From Larix kaempferi (Eukaryota; Streptophyta; Pinopsida; Pinales; Pinaceae), in NCBI GenBank assembly GCA_027924585.1, contig BSBM01000711.1, forward strand, positions 10,033,501 through 10,097,500: 64,000 nt of DNA, written 5' to 3'. Below the pieces are notes generated by a model. The model made no database searches. It saw only the letters and a list, made by a program, of their open reading frames with translations, and was not told the origin of the DNA. Shown here piece after piece: positions 46,373-60,060 of this stretch (position 1 is its first letter; each line of letters starts with the position of its first letter). A program made the translations under genes and the position numbers.

Positions 46373-48336
46373 CTAACTCATTGGGATTCAACCTAGACTC
46401 AGTTGGTAGGGGAATTATTTCAACATGATGAACAAATTGATGTTAGTTTACATTGGAATTTGTAATAGTTGATAGTAGCTCATGGTATTTTTTGATACCA
46501 GACTCTATAGTATATTGGCTTACATTTTCACAAAATTGGAATCCAACCAAACTCTATAGCACATTAGGTCAAACACATTACCATATTGTGAATGATCTTT
46601 TGGTCCCTCTTGCAACAAGCAATATTGGTTCAATAAAATCGTAAATAAAATTGGGTACTGAATGATTTGGGAGGCATTGTATCCTCTATGGCTTCTCAAA
46701 CTCCTCAATGACCTCCTTGACCTCCTTTGTGACCTCCTTGACCCCCTCTTCGACCTCCTCAACCTCCTTGACCTCGTCTGTGACCTCCTCAACCTCATCG
46801 ACCTCCTCTACCGATCCAAACTTATGAAGGAAAGCAAGGAATTATAGAAATACACATAAACTCAGAGATGTAGTAGAAATAAGACTTCATTTCATTAATA
46901 TCACATAACGGAAATATGTTTATAGACATAATGGAAATAGCCTAGCTAGGGCATTGGTAGCTTATCTCTGAGAAGAGATGTGGCGGCCACCGACCTCTAA
47001 ACTCTGAGTTACAATGGGGCTCGAAGCCTATCTATTATTGAGAAACAAAGGAAAACCCTAAACATCCAAAAACCTAACCCTAGGAGATGAAAATGCCAAA
47101 CTATGGGCCCCATTGGGGTGAATTGGTACATCAATTTCTCGATGTCGTAACTTTGGCATACAATCTCCGTTTGATTCACATGATACCTCATCGGGAAATA
47201 TCTATCCAAGGACTACATTGACGACTGTGAATGTCGAGTCTTTGACTCACATTTGTCTCAAGCTTAAGCTTTAGTTTTTCGCTGATGTGATTGAGGTCGG
47301 GGGTGCCATTCAACACCTTTCCTGGACCTACGTCAAGGGCATTTATGCCATGGTGAGAGGTGTACGCATGCAATTTTTGCATATACCCAAAGTTTGGGCT
47401 AGAGTGTTGGGCTGATGTGATGGAGGTTGGGGTGCCAATTGAACATTGATATCAATTGATACTAGGGAGCTGTATAAAGAGAAACCAAAATGCCCCATTC
47501 GCCGGAATCCGACAAATGAAAAATGGTTCAAATGGCAATTTCCATTGCTCAACTAGAGATCACCTATTTGAAATTGCTGAAATTGCACATTTGTAGATTT
47601 TGGTTCTAAAACCACCAGAAAAACATGGCATTTTAGTAGTTCTTTATCCTAAGCGGATATCAGGTGGTACGCCTCTACAATAGATTCACACCCTGGCCCT
47701 GGATCACTCTAGAAAGATCTCTATATTGAAGTGTAAGAGAAACATGTCTAACGTCGGTCGCATGCATTGATAGCAGGGTGGTACACCCCCACAATACATT
47801 TATCATGCACCCTAATCGCTCTGGAAAGATTCTGTACCTGGTTTCGAGTTCCTCAAGGAGAGAAGAGAGCAGCTGACAGTGATTCCGGGTTCCTGGTTCC
47901 TCCACGCATCGATGGTAAGTACCAGCTAGTTGATAGCGCTACGGCACTTTAATATGGTAGATGGGATATTTGCACGTCATTAATTGGCAGAATTCATTGT
48001 TCTTCTCATATACAAAACTTGTCTTCACTTAAAGGAATAGGGAAACTAACACTGGTTAAAACTCTTTGTATTCTGCTTGTGACGCAAGAAGTCTCTATTG
48101 TAACTTCAATGGGTTTTCTTTCTCATACTCTACTCATTCAATGTCTAGAAATTTCTCTATTCGAAGAATAGTAAATAAATAGCATTTTATATTTAGAAAA
48201 TATTGTTGTGAGGCTAACTTTGATCATTAAATATCTCAGGCCAGATGTTGAATTGGAGCTTTAAATTCTGCTAACTGTGGCTCTGAACAGTTTAATTCTT
48301 TGACAGACACCCATTTTGTTTGACATCTACGCCTAG
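46373..48336. other. Spacer with a GACCTCCTY minisatellite
   Basis: At 46690-46812 a 9-bp unit close to GACCTCCTY repeats about 13 times; an Arg/Ser-rich frame on the other strand is a by-product. About 47270-47310 and 47408-47445 share a phrase (GATGTGAT-GAGGTYGGGG). Near 47655-47790 and 47770-47880 another phrase (GGTGGTACRCC, TCTRGAAAGAT) is duplicated. No gene is recognised. Confidence 0.5.
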
Positions 48337-48668
48337 AGATGATTATCTTAAGCATGCACATTAGAAATTTGGGAGATTGGACTCAATACATAAGGAGCTT
48401 ATTCCACAAGGCAAGCTCAAGATGATTATCTTAAGCATGCACATTAGAAATTTGGGAGATTGGACTCAATACATAAGGAGCTTATTCCAGAAGGCAAGCT
48501 CAAGATGATTATCTTAAGCATGCAAATTAGAAATTTGGGAGATTGGACTCAATACATAAGGAGCTTATTCCAGAAGGCAAGCTCAAGATTATTATCTTAA
48601 GCATGCACATTAGAAATTTGGGAGATTGGACTCAATACATAAGGAGCTTATTCCAGAAGGCAAGCTCA
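48337..48668. repeat. 83-bp tandem repeat, four copies
   Basis: Units start at 48337, 48420, 48503 and 48586, exactly 83 bp apart. They differ by only a few bases (for example CCACAAGG in the first unit and CCAGAAGG in the others). They contain GATTATCTTAAGCATGC and end CAAGGCAAGCTCA. The low divergence means recent expansion. Confidence 0.95.
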
Positions 48669-50600
48669 ATATTGTACAGCGTGAAAGATTTCAAGAAATG
48701 AACTTGACAGCTATCTCCCCTTATGGTTCGGCGGTGCATAAATGCATGAGTAAATGTATTAGCTATTAATTATTTTGTATATTTACTTCATGCTATTAAT
48801 AATTGTTTGTTTTATTGAGTCATTCCATATCAACATGTCACATACACTAAATTGAACTTTCCTCCCAATCACCCAAACTATATCAATGGACCCTTCCTCT
48901 CCTTCATACTATGTATATCAAATAAAATACAAAATATGTATGTTATTGTATTGAACTACTCTTTCATTTTTACATTTAATACAAGTTATCTGCTCATAAA
49001 AATATTTTGAATCTATGTTCATATGTTTAATATTAAAGTTAGAGATTCGGCTTCTACTATATATGTATATTGCATTTTAATAGTAGATTATAAGACTTGT
49101 GAACAATATATTTGTTACTATTGTTATTTTCATAAATGTGTTCATATGTTTAATATTAGAGTTAGAGATTCGGCTTCTACTATATATATGTATATTGCAT
49201 TTTAATCGTAGATTATAAGACTTGTGAACAATATATTTGTTACTATTGCTATTTTCATAAATGTGTACACATGATTTTAGTTCAGATTTGGTGGTAATTG
49301 TTGTTGCTCTTGTTTGCAGATTATATAAGATCAGGGACATGCAACTATGTGGGTCTTTAGAGATAGTGTGCTGAAAGTAATTGGCAATTTGGATACATAA
49401 ATTGATTGGGTATTAAAATTGATTGCTTTGAGTACAGAAACTGAGAATTTTACTTTGCTTATTGGGTACTTACGATTTTTTTCACTTTTCATGAAATTTG
49501 TTGTAACACTCAATAAAATTTGTATAGTCCTTAGCATACAATTATGTGCTTGGTTTATAGATATTTCCATTATATGAGATATAATTACGTCGATAGGCGT
49601 TAATATCTTAGATTTCTTTGGGGAAAACCGAGAAGGAAATATAGATTTGCTAGATTGAAGCTGACCTATAACACTTGTACATTGAGGATCATTTATGACA
49701 GTTGTACATTGAGGATCATTTCTATGGTCGTCTTTTTTAGTTAAAGGTAGTTTATCGTTTAATAAATAGTTTAATATTAACCGACTTCATGGAGGGTTCA
49801 AGCTGGAATACTTTGTTTTTTAAACAGTTTTACTTTTACTGATGACCACTCTATATATATTGTATATATTATGGATTTAATAATATAACATATAATAAGT
49901 TAATTCATTGAACGGAAAGGGTGCAACGTAAATTAAAATAAAACATATGCACTCGTTTTGGTTTAAGAAACTAAAATATTTTTTTATAAGTATTTATAAA
50001 TTAGAATAATATAACATAAAATTTTAACATAAATTTATTTTATTTTATAATTTTAAAAATTATGATTAAAATAAGATAATGTTATTTTATAAAAGATAAA
50101 ATAAATTTCAATTTTTTTTTTCATTCATTATTAATATAAAAACTTTGATTAGGTTTATCAAGTATTGACTTCCTACACATTTAAAAATACACAAATTTTA
50201 AAATCAATTAAAAAAATAATTATATATAAAATATTATAAACTATTTAAAATTTTATATATTTACTAATTATTAAAAATTTATATTTTTAATATTAAAATA
50301 ATATTGTAAAAATATCAATAACAAAATAGAAACATTAAATTATCATTTTAGATGAAAAGTTTAAGTTTTTTAATTAATTCATTCTAAAATAGAAGCATTA
50401 AATTATAATTTTATGATCGAAAGTTTAGGTTTTTTAATTAATTAACTTATTTGTTTTCTTACAAGTATTGTATTTCATATATAAGATCTCTTCCTAAGTA
50501 TTGAGGTATTACTAATGCTAAATTTTAAATAGTTTTTTACAAAATTCATGATAATAAAACCATTATATTAAATCTTTAAGAACTATAGAATAGTAATCAT
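48669..50600. other. Very AT-rich spacer with a 123-bp dimer
   Basis: At 49018-49265 a unit of 123 bp occurs twice (starts at 49018 and 49141) and is nearly identical. From about 49850 to 50560 the DNA is extremely AT-rich. No gene is recognised. Confidence 0.6.
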
Positions 50601-51230
50601 GAAATAGCATCGAGAAAATCGATGTGAGCTATAGCTCTTGGGTTTAATCCCTTACAAAAATACAAATGCCTTACAACTCTGAACATTTTACAAGTAACTG
50701 TAAAAACCAAAGTCTGAAAACAAATTTAAATCTCAGCTAGCCAACGAAGTTCGGCATTGTGCCAAAGCTCATCACAAAATCTTTGGAGCTCTATGAATAA
50801 CCCTTTGGAATGTCACGGAGAGCTCTTGGGTTGAGGGTACCCACACGAAGCTGGTACCCAAAATAACTGCAACAAGGGCGCGTGAGCGGAAAAAAAAAAG
50901 GACGCGCACGCGCCTCCAAAGGCGCGCACGCGTCCCTGCTTCGGCAATGCCAAACGTCCACGTGGTTCAGCTCACGTGGACAAAAGGGGCATGCATGCAC
51001 CCTTGACGCGTACACACATATTGGCGCACACGCGTTAGTGGCACGTGCACGCCTCTATTTTTTTATAAAAAAAAACAGAGCTCACGGGTTTTGTCATTTT
51101 TTATAGACCCGTGAGCTAAATTACCAACCCGCGAGCGCACTTTCAACCCTGCGAACGCGTCCTCATGCACCCCCATCGTCATCAACACCAAGCAATCACC
51201 CCTACACCACGGTGCCGTCCGTTTCTTCAG
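50601..51230 (+). other. GC-rich upstream region and probable 5' untranslated exon of the gene relic that follows
   Basis: The base composition changes sharply near 50870, with many CGCGCACGCG-like words and two ATTTTTTTATAAAAA-type stretches. The segment ending at 51230 (TTTCTTCAG|GTAAGT) has a strong splice donor, and an acceptor (TTAATTGCAG) follows at 51339. No start codon is needed upstream, so this is best read as promoter plus 5' UTR exon. Confidence 0.45.
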
Positions 51231-51339
51231 GTAAGTGCTCCTCAAAACACAAATTTGTCTTTATTTTTGTTTTCCATTTGAATTTTAATTTTTAAAAAAA
51301 TTTACAATCCATTAAAAAACCAAGGAAATTTAATTGCAG

Positions 51340-54300
51340 GCCGTCTACACACCTAACAAGATGTCAGACACACCACCACCATCCGATGAAACCCGACCTC
51401 CAGAAGAGAATATGGGAACCGACAATGAACCCAATGAAAATCGTGAAGATCAATTACACCAATACTTAAATCAATTGAGGGCACTAAGTAATGAATTGAA
51501 CAGTACCAGGGAACCCTCTCGGGTTTCCTTGGCTTCATTACTTCAAAACATTATTGAATCAATCAATATTGCACATAGTGAGATAACAAACTTGAGCCAA
51601 TACAGGGCTCGAATGAGGGAAAACTACTCCACTAGGTTGTCCAAAGAGCAAATAAAAGACCTCAACATCAGCAAAGCCTAGTTGTATAGCAAGTTCATAG
51701 TTCCCTCGACCGGACAACCTCCAGATTTGACGAGGGCTAGGGTTTGCATGGATTGGTGCATTTACCAGCCATGGAGAGATAACGGGAGACAGAGGTGGTT
51801 CATGGTGTTTGACAGCCCCCCGTGCAACAATTTGGAGATCCCACAGTATTTCCTTCAAAAATTGTGGGCTGAGTTTGAGCTAGGGTACCATGTCAACTAT
51901 TTTGACATCACTAATTTTCAGGGTGTCGATCTTGGCTCTGCCCAAGATCGACCTCATGCGCACCGCAACTCGCTTAGAGGACCTCCTGCACCCATGAGAG
52001 AGCCAAACCCCCCCTCCTCAGCCACCTGGGTTTGGTAGCGGTCTAGATGAGATTCATGACTCGGTCAGACGTGCCACACATGACTTGCTTAGACATACCA
52101 AATTTGTGGCCATGTCTTCCCAGAGCTGGGAGGACATCGATGAGACACAGATAGCTGCACAGTCTATGGGTGGTGGCCGAGACATGCCGGGTATAGGTGG
52201 AACCTAGGCAGGGCCTTCTAGTTTTGCTGAAACAATGGCACATCGTTGTTCTCACTGTGGTCATTCTTGCCATGGTGATACGCAGCAGAATGCCACAGGG
52301 AGCTTCATGGATCACGTTTGCTATTGTTTTATTTAATGTTGAAGTATTTGTTGTATTTTATTTGATATCATATTGTTTAATATATTTAACTTTGAATTAC
52401 ACATTGTTGACTTTATTTGTTTTAATGTTCAGTTATTGGGTGTTAGGTCTCCAACCCCCAGGTGGGAGGACGTCGGTCCCTTTGACCTCGATGGAGCCAT
52501 GGCGGCAGCAGAGGAGATTGCGGCACCATACACACAAGTAACTTGTTTACTTTGAATAATTAGATCCAGTTACGAGTAATTTGTGTTTAGTAATTACAAA
52601 TTAATGAGCATTGAGTAATTACCATATTATCATCATATTTTACAGTTGTGTTTATAATATTGTCTAATTTATTTGAGAGATATAAATTCGTATAATCCCA
52701 CCCAAAAAAAAAAATGAAACCTTATCAAACATGAAAACCTAACAAAACTATAAACATTTGTGTTAGACACAATGTTCACTGAGAGGGGGGGGTGAATCAG
52801 TGAGCCTATACTTTATTTAATTTCAACTTCAATCACCAACTCTTATATCATCATTTCACATTCACATCATATTCATCAATGAACTAACTATCAACTAATG
52901 AAACACATCAACACATAATACGAGACTAGATATAGTTTTTGTAATATTTTGTATTTGGTTCAATGACTACAACCGTGAGGCAATTCAGCTCCAACTGATA
53001 CAATGAGCACCAACTCATCATCTAGGACCCAGCCTAGTTTTTCTTAGATCCTACTAAGAAAATGGATACAAGACCCTGCTTGTATTTACGATTACATAGT
53101 TGTCACATATCATACATATCACAGTCATGTCATTATTCACATCATCTCATTCATCAATCTATTGCCAGCACCTTGTCTTCAATCATCATTATGTCCATGT
53201 TTTATCATGTCCAGCATCTTCTCAAACATATCGATATTCTATCTATATTCACATCTTTAACCTGTCATCAAACTGTCATTAACCATAGGCAAATTATCAT
53301 TCTGTTGTCAAGATATCAAACATATCCACATTTATATCAATTTCTGCTCATCATCACTCTGTCATAATTTTAACCAGGATATACACAAATACATCATTCT
53401 CTCATTTCACCAAACTGCTGCCCAAAATATCATTAGTCTCTTCATACTGTCTAGATCATCATGTCTTTATGTTGTACATGCACATCATATCACATGATAT
53501 TCAATCGACCTGTATATGTAATTTTCATTTTATATTTATTTTTAATTGCTGAGCCGAATTTGTCCTTTGAATGGACACATAATAGTTCACATACAATGTT
53601 TTATTTGCATGCTTGTTTTGGTTTGACTTCACACAACCACATCAAAGGCCACGTTAGAAACTTTGGGCTTCCTCATGTTTTTTTGTGGGCTTCTACATCA
53701 TCATGTTTAAATACTTCAGTATCAAACGTTTCGTTAAGCCATGGGGGGTTCACTAGTGAGGCAATATCATATCACATCCATTCATATTGGGGGGTTGAAT
53801 ACTCTTAAAAACCTCAAAAATATATTGCCTCGTATTAAGGGGTCAAGGGGGGTTTTTAATTTGACATAGTAATATAAATATTGGGGGTTATTTTATTTGG
53901 GAGTGCTGAGGAATAACCTCCAAATCATCGGATTGATTCATACGTCCAAATCACGGGCTCAATTCATAACCACCTAAAACTTAAGGACCTTCCATTTTTA
54001 TTTGATATTTCTTATGATCCTAAGGTTTGCATAAATTTGATAATAGTGTACCAATGATAATATCGATGGAAGTCTCTTTGGATTATTGTCCTTTAGCAAT
54101 CCTCATTTAATAGATTATTTAGGCTAGGTTTGAATTGATGTTATATTGTTTTCCATATTTAAGTTAAGAGATATAGTTAAATGGGAGTTCTAGACTTGAA
54201 CAATTGTATTGTATTTTTTGTAGGCATCAGGTAAAAGATTTACATCTTCATTTTTTAGGTTGGAGTTTAGGTGGGCATTGAGATTCAATTAAACCTTGCT

Positions 54301-57300
54301 CCACCACAACCAAGAAAAGTGAGACCAATCTTTCTTGGCTCACTAGAACCAAGAAAATTTAGATCAATGTTTCTTGACTAATTATTTTTTTCAACCTTTT
54401 GTATTCTTCTTTAATATTTTCACATTACCACTTAGGAATATTTGTTAGATTGAGTTATATTCGACATGTTCATAATTGTAATTTCAATTCTTATATGGAA
54501 GGCATTTGTCTTAATATTGTATTGGAATTAACATGAACATAGGTGAAAATATAAATCCTTATTTACATACCCTATGTGTTATCGTTACCATGAAATGGTA
54601 TCATATAAGTTTCACCATTTGTGTATCTTTATAACTATTGCATGCTTGAAACCTAACAATGGAGATTTTCCCCTATCCTTTAAAGATAAAAAAAAACTAG
54701 ATATAACCCAAGAAAATGTAACTAAATGTTGTTAATTCCTGTGATTGCAAGAATAAATGTAGAGGAACTGGAGGCAATTCATAGGATATTGTGAATGACC
54801 CAAATCCAAGATATGCACATGATCATACGGTGTTATTGAAAAGTAAAAGGAATTTGTCTATGTTCATTTGGGTTCAGACATCAATGATATTTGTTTTGAT
54901 AGGAAGGTAGGGGTGTCCCTCCACAAAAGGGTTTCAATTTTGCATGTTTATGGAGTTTAATTTATTAAGCTTAGAGAAAACATGAGTTCTCTATGGCTAT
55001 ATTTGTATTTACATGATGTAAAATTGGTAGATTGGCAGGTTGTGGTGTGAAACATTTTCAATTCTCATATTTTCTAAGAATTGCATTAACAATTGGACTA
55101 TCAGTCTTTTACATTCTTTGTTATGTTGATCTCTTGACTAGGTTGCATTTTATGCATTTTTCCTTTGCAAGTACTATTTCTTTGGGTGTTCCGATATCCA
55201 ATGCTACAAATTGATTAGTCGCCCTTGGAATCCTAGTGGGATCATTATTAGCATTATACTATTATTTTATTCAGCATCTTGTTTGCTTATACTAAGATGT
55301 GTTAGGGCTCCTATTTGTTACAACTTGGTAATATGATATAAAGGGGGTGTTAAAAATGGGTTGATAAAAATGGATACCTACAATATCTGGTGAAACTAGG
55401 GGTTTTCTTAATTAGAAAGGAATATTGGGAGGGGGGTTCAACAATACAATTTTAGGATGCATTTTTCAATATTTAGTGAAAATAGGGGTATTCTTTAATA
55501 TCATGCGAATGATCGTGCTATGTAACAAGTTCACTGAGTGAACCCCCCATGCGTTAAGCAATTATAAGGGCAAGGGCTCCATCACACCCACAACAATAGA
55601 CCACAAACAATTCCAAGAACCCCAAGGCAACAATACATTATGTCTTCATCACCATACATCAAGGATTCCACATATGGACATCTTCAAGGTTCAAGGGCTT
55701 CAACATCCATCGTAAGTGCCATTAGATAAGGGCTGATTCAGTTTGTATGTGGGTTTCAATGTGGGTTCCACCATCAAGAGTCAATCATTTAGTATTTAAT
55801 CAACATGCTTTCAATGGACATCAAGCCCATCATCAAATGGTAGCATGGACCATCACCAAAAGTTCCACTGTCCCATCAAACCACAAATGACCACAGAATG
55901 GGTCATTTGGCTCATTAGGTGTTCTAATGGCTCCAATGCCCACCTCCATGGTTCTTCATGCCATGTGTGTTCTTCAAGCCATCCACATCATCATCTTCTT
56001 TGCCATTCCTCAAGCCTTTTTCATTAATGTTGTCACCACCATCACCATCACCATCAATGTCTTCATAGTGGCCAAAAGAGAATCATAGTGGCCAAGCTTC
56101 TAGAAATTCAAGAACCTGATGTTTCTCATGTCCTTATTAGCCTAGTTTATTATCACGGGATTTCCAATTTATTCTAATACTTGAGACTGAAAGTAATCAT
56201 ACTACTACTCCTAAAACATGCTATTAGGAAAGACATATAAACAACGTAAAACAACTTATCACATGTATTGTCACTAAAGTTTTTGAAAATGATGTAAGGC
56301 CCACAAGGAAGAGCAATAATCTTACAAATATGGTCTATGGGGCCTTGCTATTATCTTGATTCAAATTCAACTCGATAAAAGATTTGGCATCAAGAATACT
56401 CATTTAACTCATTTCACTCAAGATTTCTTTAATTTCAATCAAGTGATATCATTCTGACAACATAGCTATTCAATCAAGAACACATAATTACTCATTCAAT
56501 GCAAAAGAACATGGCACATTCAAGCTTGTAAGTAAGTTAACCATGAAAAAGATTTATCTTTCTTCCTTTTTCTAACGATCAACACTCTAATGTGTATTAA
56601 ATAACATGCACACTAACTTAACTGCTATTTAGCACCTCTTTGCAAATTTAAACAATGAGATGCCATTTTATTTGATGATGTAAATGTTATGGAAATAAAG
56701 GGACTCAAGATCCTCACTCTAGGGATGCAAATACTTTTCCACTAGGTGAATCAAGCTTCTAGGAAACTACAAATCTATAAGAAGACATCAAAACCTAGGA
56801 ACTCTTAACCAAGAACCCAAACACATTACATAGGTTTCCAATTCAAATTTGTAAATGGACATGAATTCCATTTGCTTATGAGACACTGCACATCTCTCTA
56901 GGGCCAAAGGAAAATCTCACCTACTCATGGGGATGACTCTAGAAAAGGAAAAGCTCACCTACTCATGGAGATGACTCTAGAAAAGGAAAAGCTCACCATG
57001 TCACCTTCTATGCCCTCTCAACTTATTTAATTTTAATTTCATGCCATACCACCTTCTATCCTTTCAGAATATTGGATATGATCTAACTTGAATATAAATT
57101 TATTGCAGTCATGTTTTCTAAGTACCATCGTTGTCATTCTCATTTTCATTGTGTTTAATATTGTTAATATTGTTTTTATAAATTCAGTCTAAAAATTGTA
57201 GTGTTCGCATAGGTGTCCGCGGGCTCCAGCGACCAGCCACTGTCACCGGGGACCAGCAGTTCTCCCCGTGCGCAGGTATTGCGTGTATTAAAGCATAAAT

Positions 57301-58321
57301 TTAACTTCAAATACGATGAGTTGTCTGTGTATATTTATATTTTTGTATATTAAACCATGAAGTTATAAATGTGTATGCAAGTGCGAGCACCTTGGCCTAC
57401 CAGTGCCAATATTCCTCCCTCCCCGACCTTTCGGCCACCCTATATTCCAGTTGTATCCCCTGGAATACATGCCCCATTCCCCAACCCCTTCCATCCAGCC
57501 CCCCCTCCTATATAGCACCACAATTCCATCCAGCTCCCCCTTACGCATCATATCCAGCTCCACCTCCATATCAGTTTCCCATGTTCCCACCCTCCCCCAT
57601 CCGACCACGGCACACCACCCATCCACAGTCACCCATCCCTCTATCGCAACACAGACCTCGCTCCCCCTCACATTCCCCCACCACACTCACTTCCCCTTCT
57701 AGGGTGCACCCATCCATACTACAGCAAGTTGGGGTTTATAGCCGTAGACATACATCTCCACTTCCCCCACCCTTGTCCATGCCTCCTCCTGCCACGCCCC
57801 CTTATTCCACTATTACCCCCAATGGTGTAGCCACCGTTGATGTGGCTACATCCTCCCCTTTACCGTCCACCCTATCACCGGAGCAGGCTATCCAGCCGAC
57901 TGCTCCATCCGCCAACCCCAAAGACCAGCCGATTTTGTTCACAGTGAGATTGACTAGTTTATCATTTAACTCTCATTCAATTTTAACAGAAATTACTATA
58001 TGCATCTAGTTTCAGCATTGATCTGATTGTTCTAAATGTTGTAGGGTGGCATTGCCGAGAGACTTGGATCACGGAGGAGGGAGACCCCCTCACGACTTAT
58101 AGTCTCACATGCGGTGAGTTATCCAAGATTTGAAAACTATTTTTAGTTTGAAATTATGTTTTATACTTGTATAATTGCCAGGAAAAGTTGACATATTATT
58201 GTTGTCGTTTCAGGGCTCGGGGGGATGTGCTCAAAGACACGGGAAGGACCCATCTTCCTCTAGTACGAAGAAGAGGAAGATTGATTTTGGAGATGCACTT
58301 GGGAGCTCCGAGGGTGGGTAG
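51340..58321 (+). pseudogene. Unrecognised multi-exon gene relic (proline-rich, KKRK tail)
   Basis: I do not recognise the family. Exons by splice signal and frame: 51340-about 52315 (ATG 51361), 52447-52537, 57213-57275, about 57381-57943, 58045-58113 and 58214-58321. The last introns are all phase 0. Exon 1 begins acidic and Pro-rich, has a Leu/Ile-rich helix, then a Trp-rich block (CMDWCIYQPWRDNGRQRWFM, about 51747-51806) and a Cys/His cluster (HRCSHCGHSCHGD, about 52242-52280). Exon 4 is very Pro/Ser-rich. The C-terminus reads STKKRKIDFGDALGSSEGG, a likely nuclear signal. Breaks: TAG 51679-51681, a shift in a C-run near 52010, TAG near 52207, a shift in the Pro-rich exon. The 4.7-kb intron holds other repeats. 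A TE-encoded protein or a decayed host gene are both possible. Confidence 0.5.
52538..57212. other. Long intron or spacer with possible inserted element
   Basis: A run of eight G within CACTGAGAGGGGGGGGTGAATCAGTG lies near 52776-52800. A motif close to GTTAAGCCATGGGGGGTTCACT at about 53732 recurs in the opposite orientation at about 55534-55556, which could bound a 1.8-kb element. A 38-bp phrase is doubled at about 56918-56995 (CTCACCTACTCATGG, GATGACTCTAGAAAAGG). No coding is recognised. Confidence 0.45.
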
Positions 58322-60060
58322 GAGGATTGAGAGACCCTCTTATGTACAGTAGCCACGATGTGGCGTTTTCAGCATGAGTTGCCATATTTTGTACAGGGCA
58401 CCATGGACCATATTTTGTTTAGGGCACGAGTTGTCTTTTTTTGTACGAGGCACGAATTGCCATTATATAGATGCTGGGAACGATGTTCCATTTTTCCAAA
58501 AATTATACATGATTAGATCATTTTTGCATATTAATACATGGATTTGCACTTGTGTATATGAGTTTGTCCTTTATTACTTTTTTGTATATATGATTTTGTC
58601 TTCGATTCAGAACTCTCATCTGTGGATCATAGTGTTAATTGCATGTTATTTGAATGGTTATTATTTCTCAAATTTGTCTTAAGCAATTACACACAACATA
58701 TCCTAAATGTTTATGGTTTATTGAATGAATGTTTACAATCATCTAATCATTTACATTCTAGAAGTTACCAAACCTGCACAAGTGGTTTTAGTGTCATGTT
58801 CTCTGCCTTGCTCGAGAACGATGGGAGGGGACATGACATAATGGAAATGACTGCAAGTGGTAATTGATTAAATTCTTAACTATTCTTTTGAGATGAGTTT
58901 AAATAATATAAATAAAAATAACAATTCAAAAGGTAGTATATAGTGCCCTTAGTTATGAATCCATGTGCAAATGACAAATGATAATCCATTTATGTGATTA
59001 GACACTTAGGAATTATGAGTCCACCTTCTATCCCTTAAGTGATTTAATTAATAATCGTGGTTGATGAGATGTAAAATTACAAGAACATCAACTTACAATT
59101 CTTGGAAAATTTAAAGTTTCCCTCAAGCTAAGCTACTGACAAAACATACAATTAAATCTAACTAAAAATTCACGACTTGTTACAAAGATAACTATGCAAG
59201 TTACACAAGTAAATAGTTACACTTACTATGAAATGAATTTGCATGCATATTACATTGGCCACTATGGAACACTAATGAAAATTAGGGATTCTACCATTGA
59301 ACTCTTCTGAGAAAAAGAGAAAAAATGTGCAAGTCACCAAGATCATGCAAAATAAAATTCCAAAAACCTTGATTCCTTACAAGGGTTGCTAAGTGAGTTT
59401 GCATGCTAGTTAATGACTTTGCATGTCACTAGAGGTTAGAAAACAACTAAAAAAAACCTAGTAAGTAAGATTAACTGATCAAGATTCTAAACCCAAAATG
59501 GAGTAGTCAGTCTATTTTAGGGATTTTGTTGCAATGATGAGCAAAATTTGTTAATATATCCAAGTTGTGAGCGAGACAATATACAATGGTTATTTATTTG
59601 ACAAGCATGAGAGTACTATAATAGAAAATAAATAACTAAGAAGCATGCAAGTAATCATATCATAATATTAAATGCAAGAATGTAATTCAAATACAATAAA
59701 TGGATGGAAAAAACAAAACTCATATATTCTTCAAATGGAAAAGCATACAAATGTGTAACATCATTTGAGAAAAATTGATTTGAGGCAATTTAGCTCCAAC
59801 ACTCTCCTTGGGATGGGTCATTTTCCTTATTAAAATCTCTCTCTAGCTATAGTGACTAAAGAACACTTACTTCCTTAATGAAATAACTAAAGTAAGAATG
59901 AATACAATGAATGGTAAAGATGAGAGAATGAGGTGTTTGATCTCCAAGCTCTTTCTTCCCACATGACCTTACAATTATTCTCTTCTTCAAGTCCACCCCA
60001 TGGCTTTGATTTATAGAGAAATTATGAGATTCAATGAAGAACTATTTGCAAACCATCTTC
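58322..60060. other. Spacer, no gene recognised
   Basis: AT-rich DNA with short open frames only; no repeat array or transposon end noticed. Confidence 0.5.

Noticed and set aside
46520-46798. Arg/Ser-rich minus-strand frame resembling an SR protein
   Set aside because: It is produced by the 9-bp GACCTCCTY repeat read in reverse.
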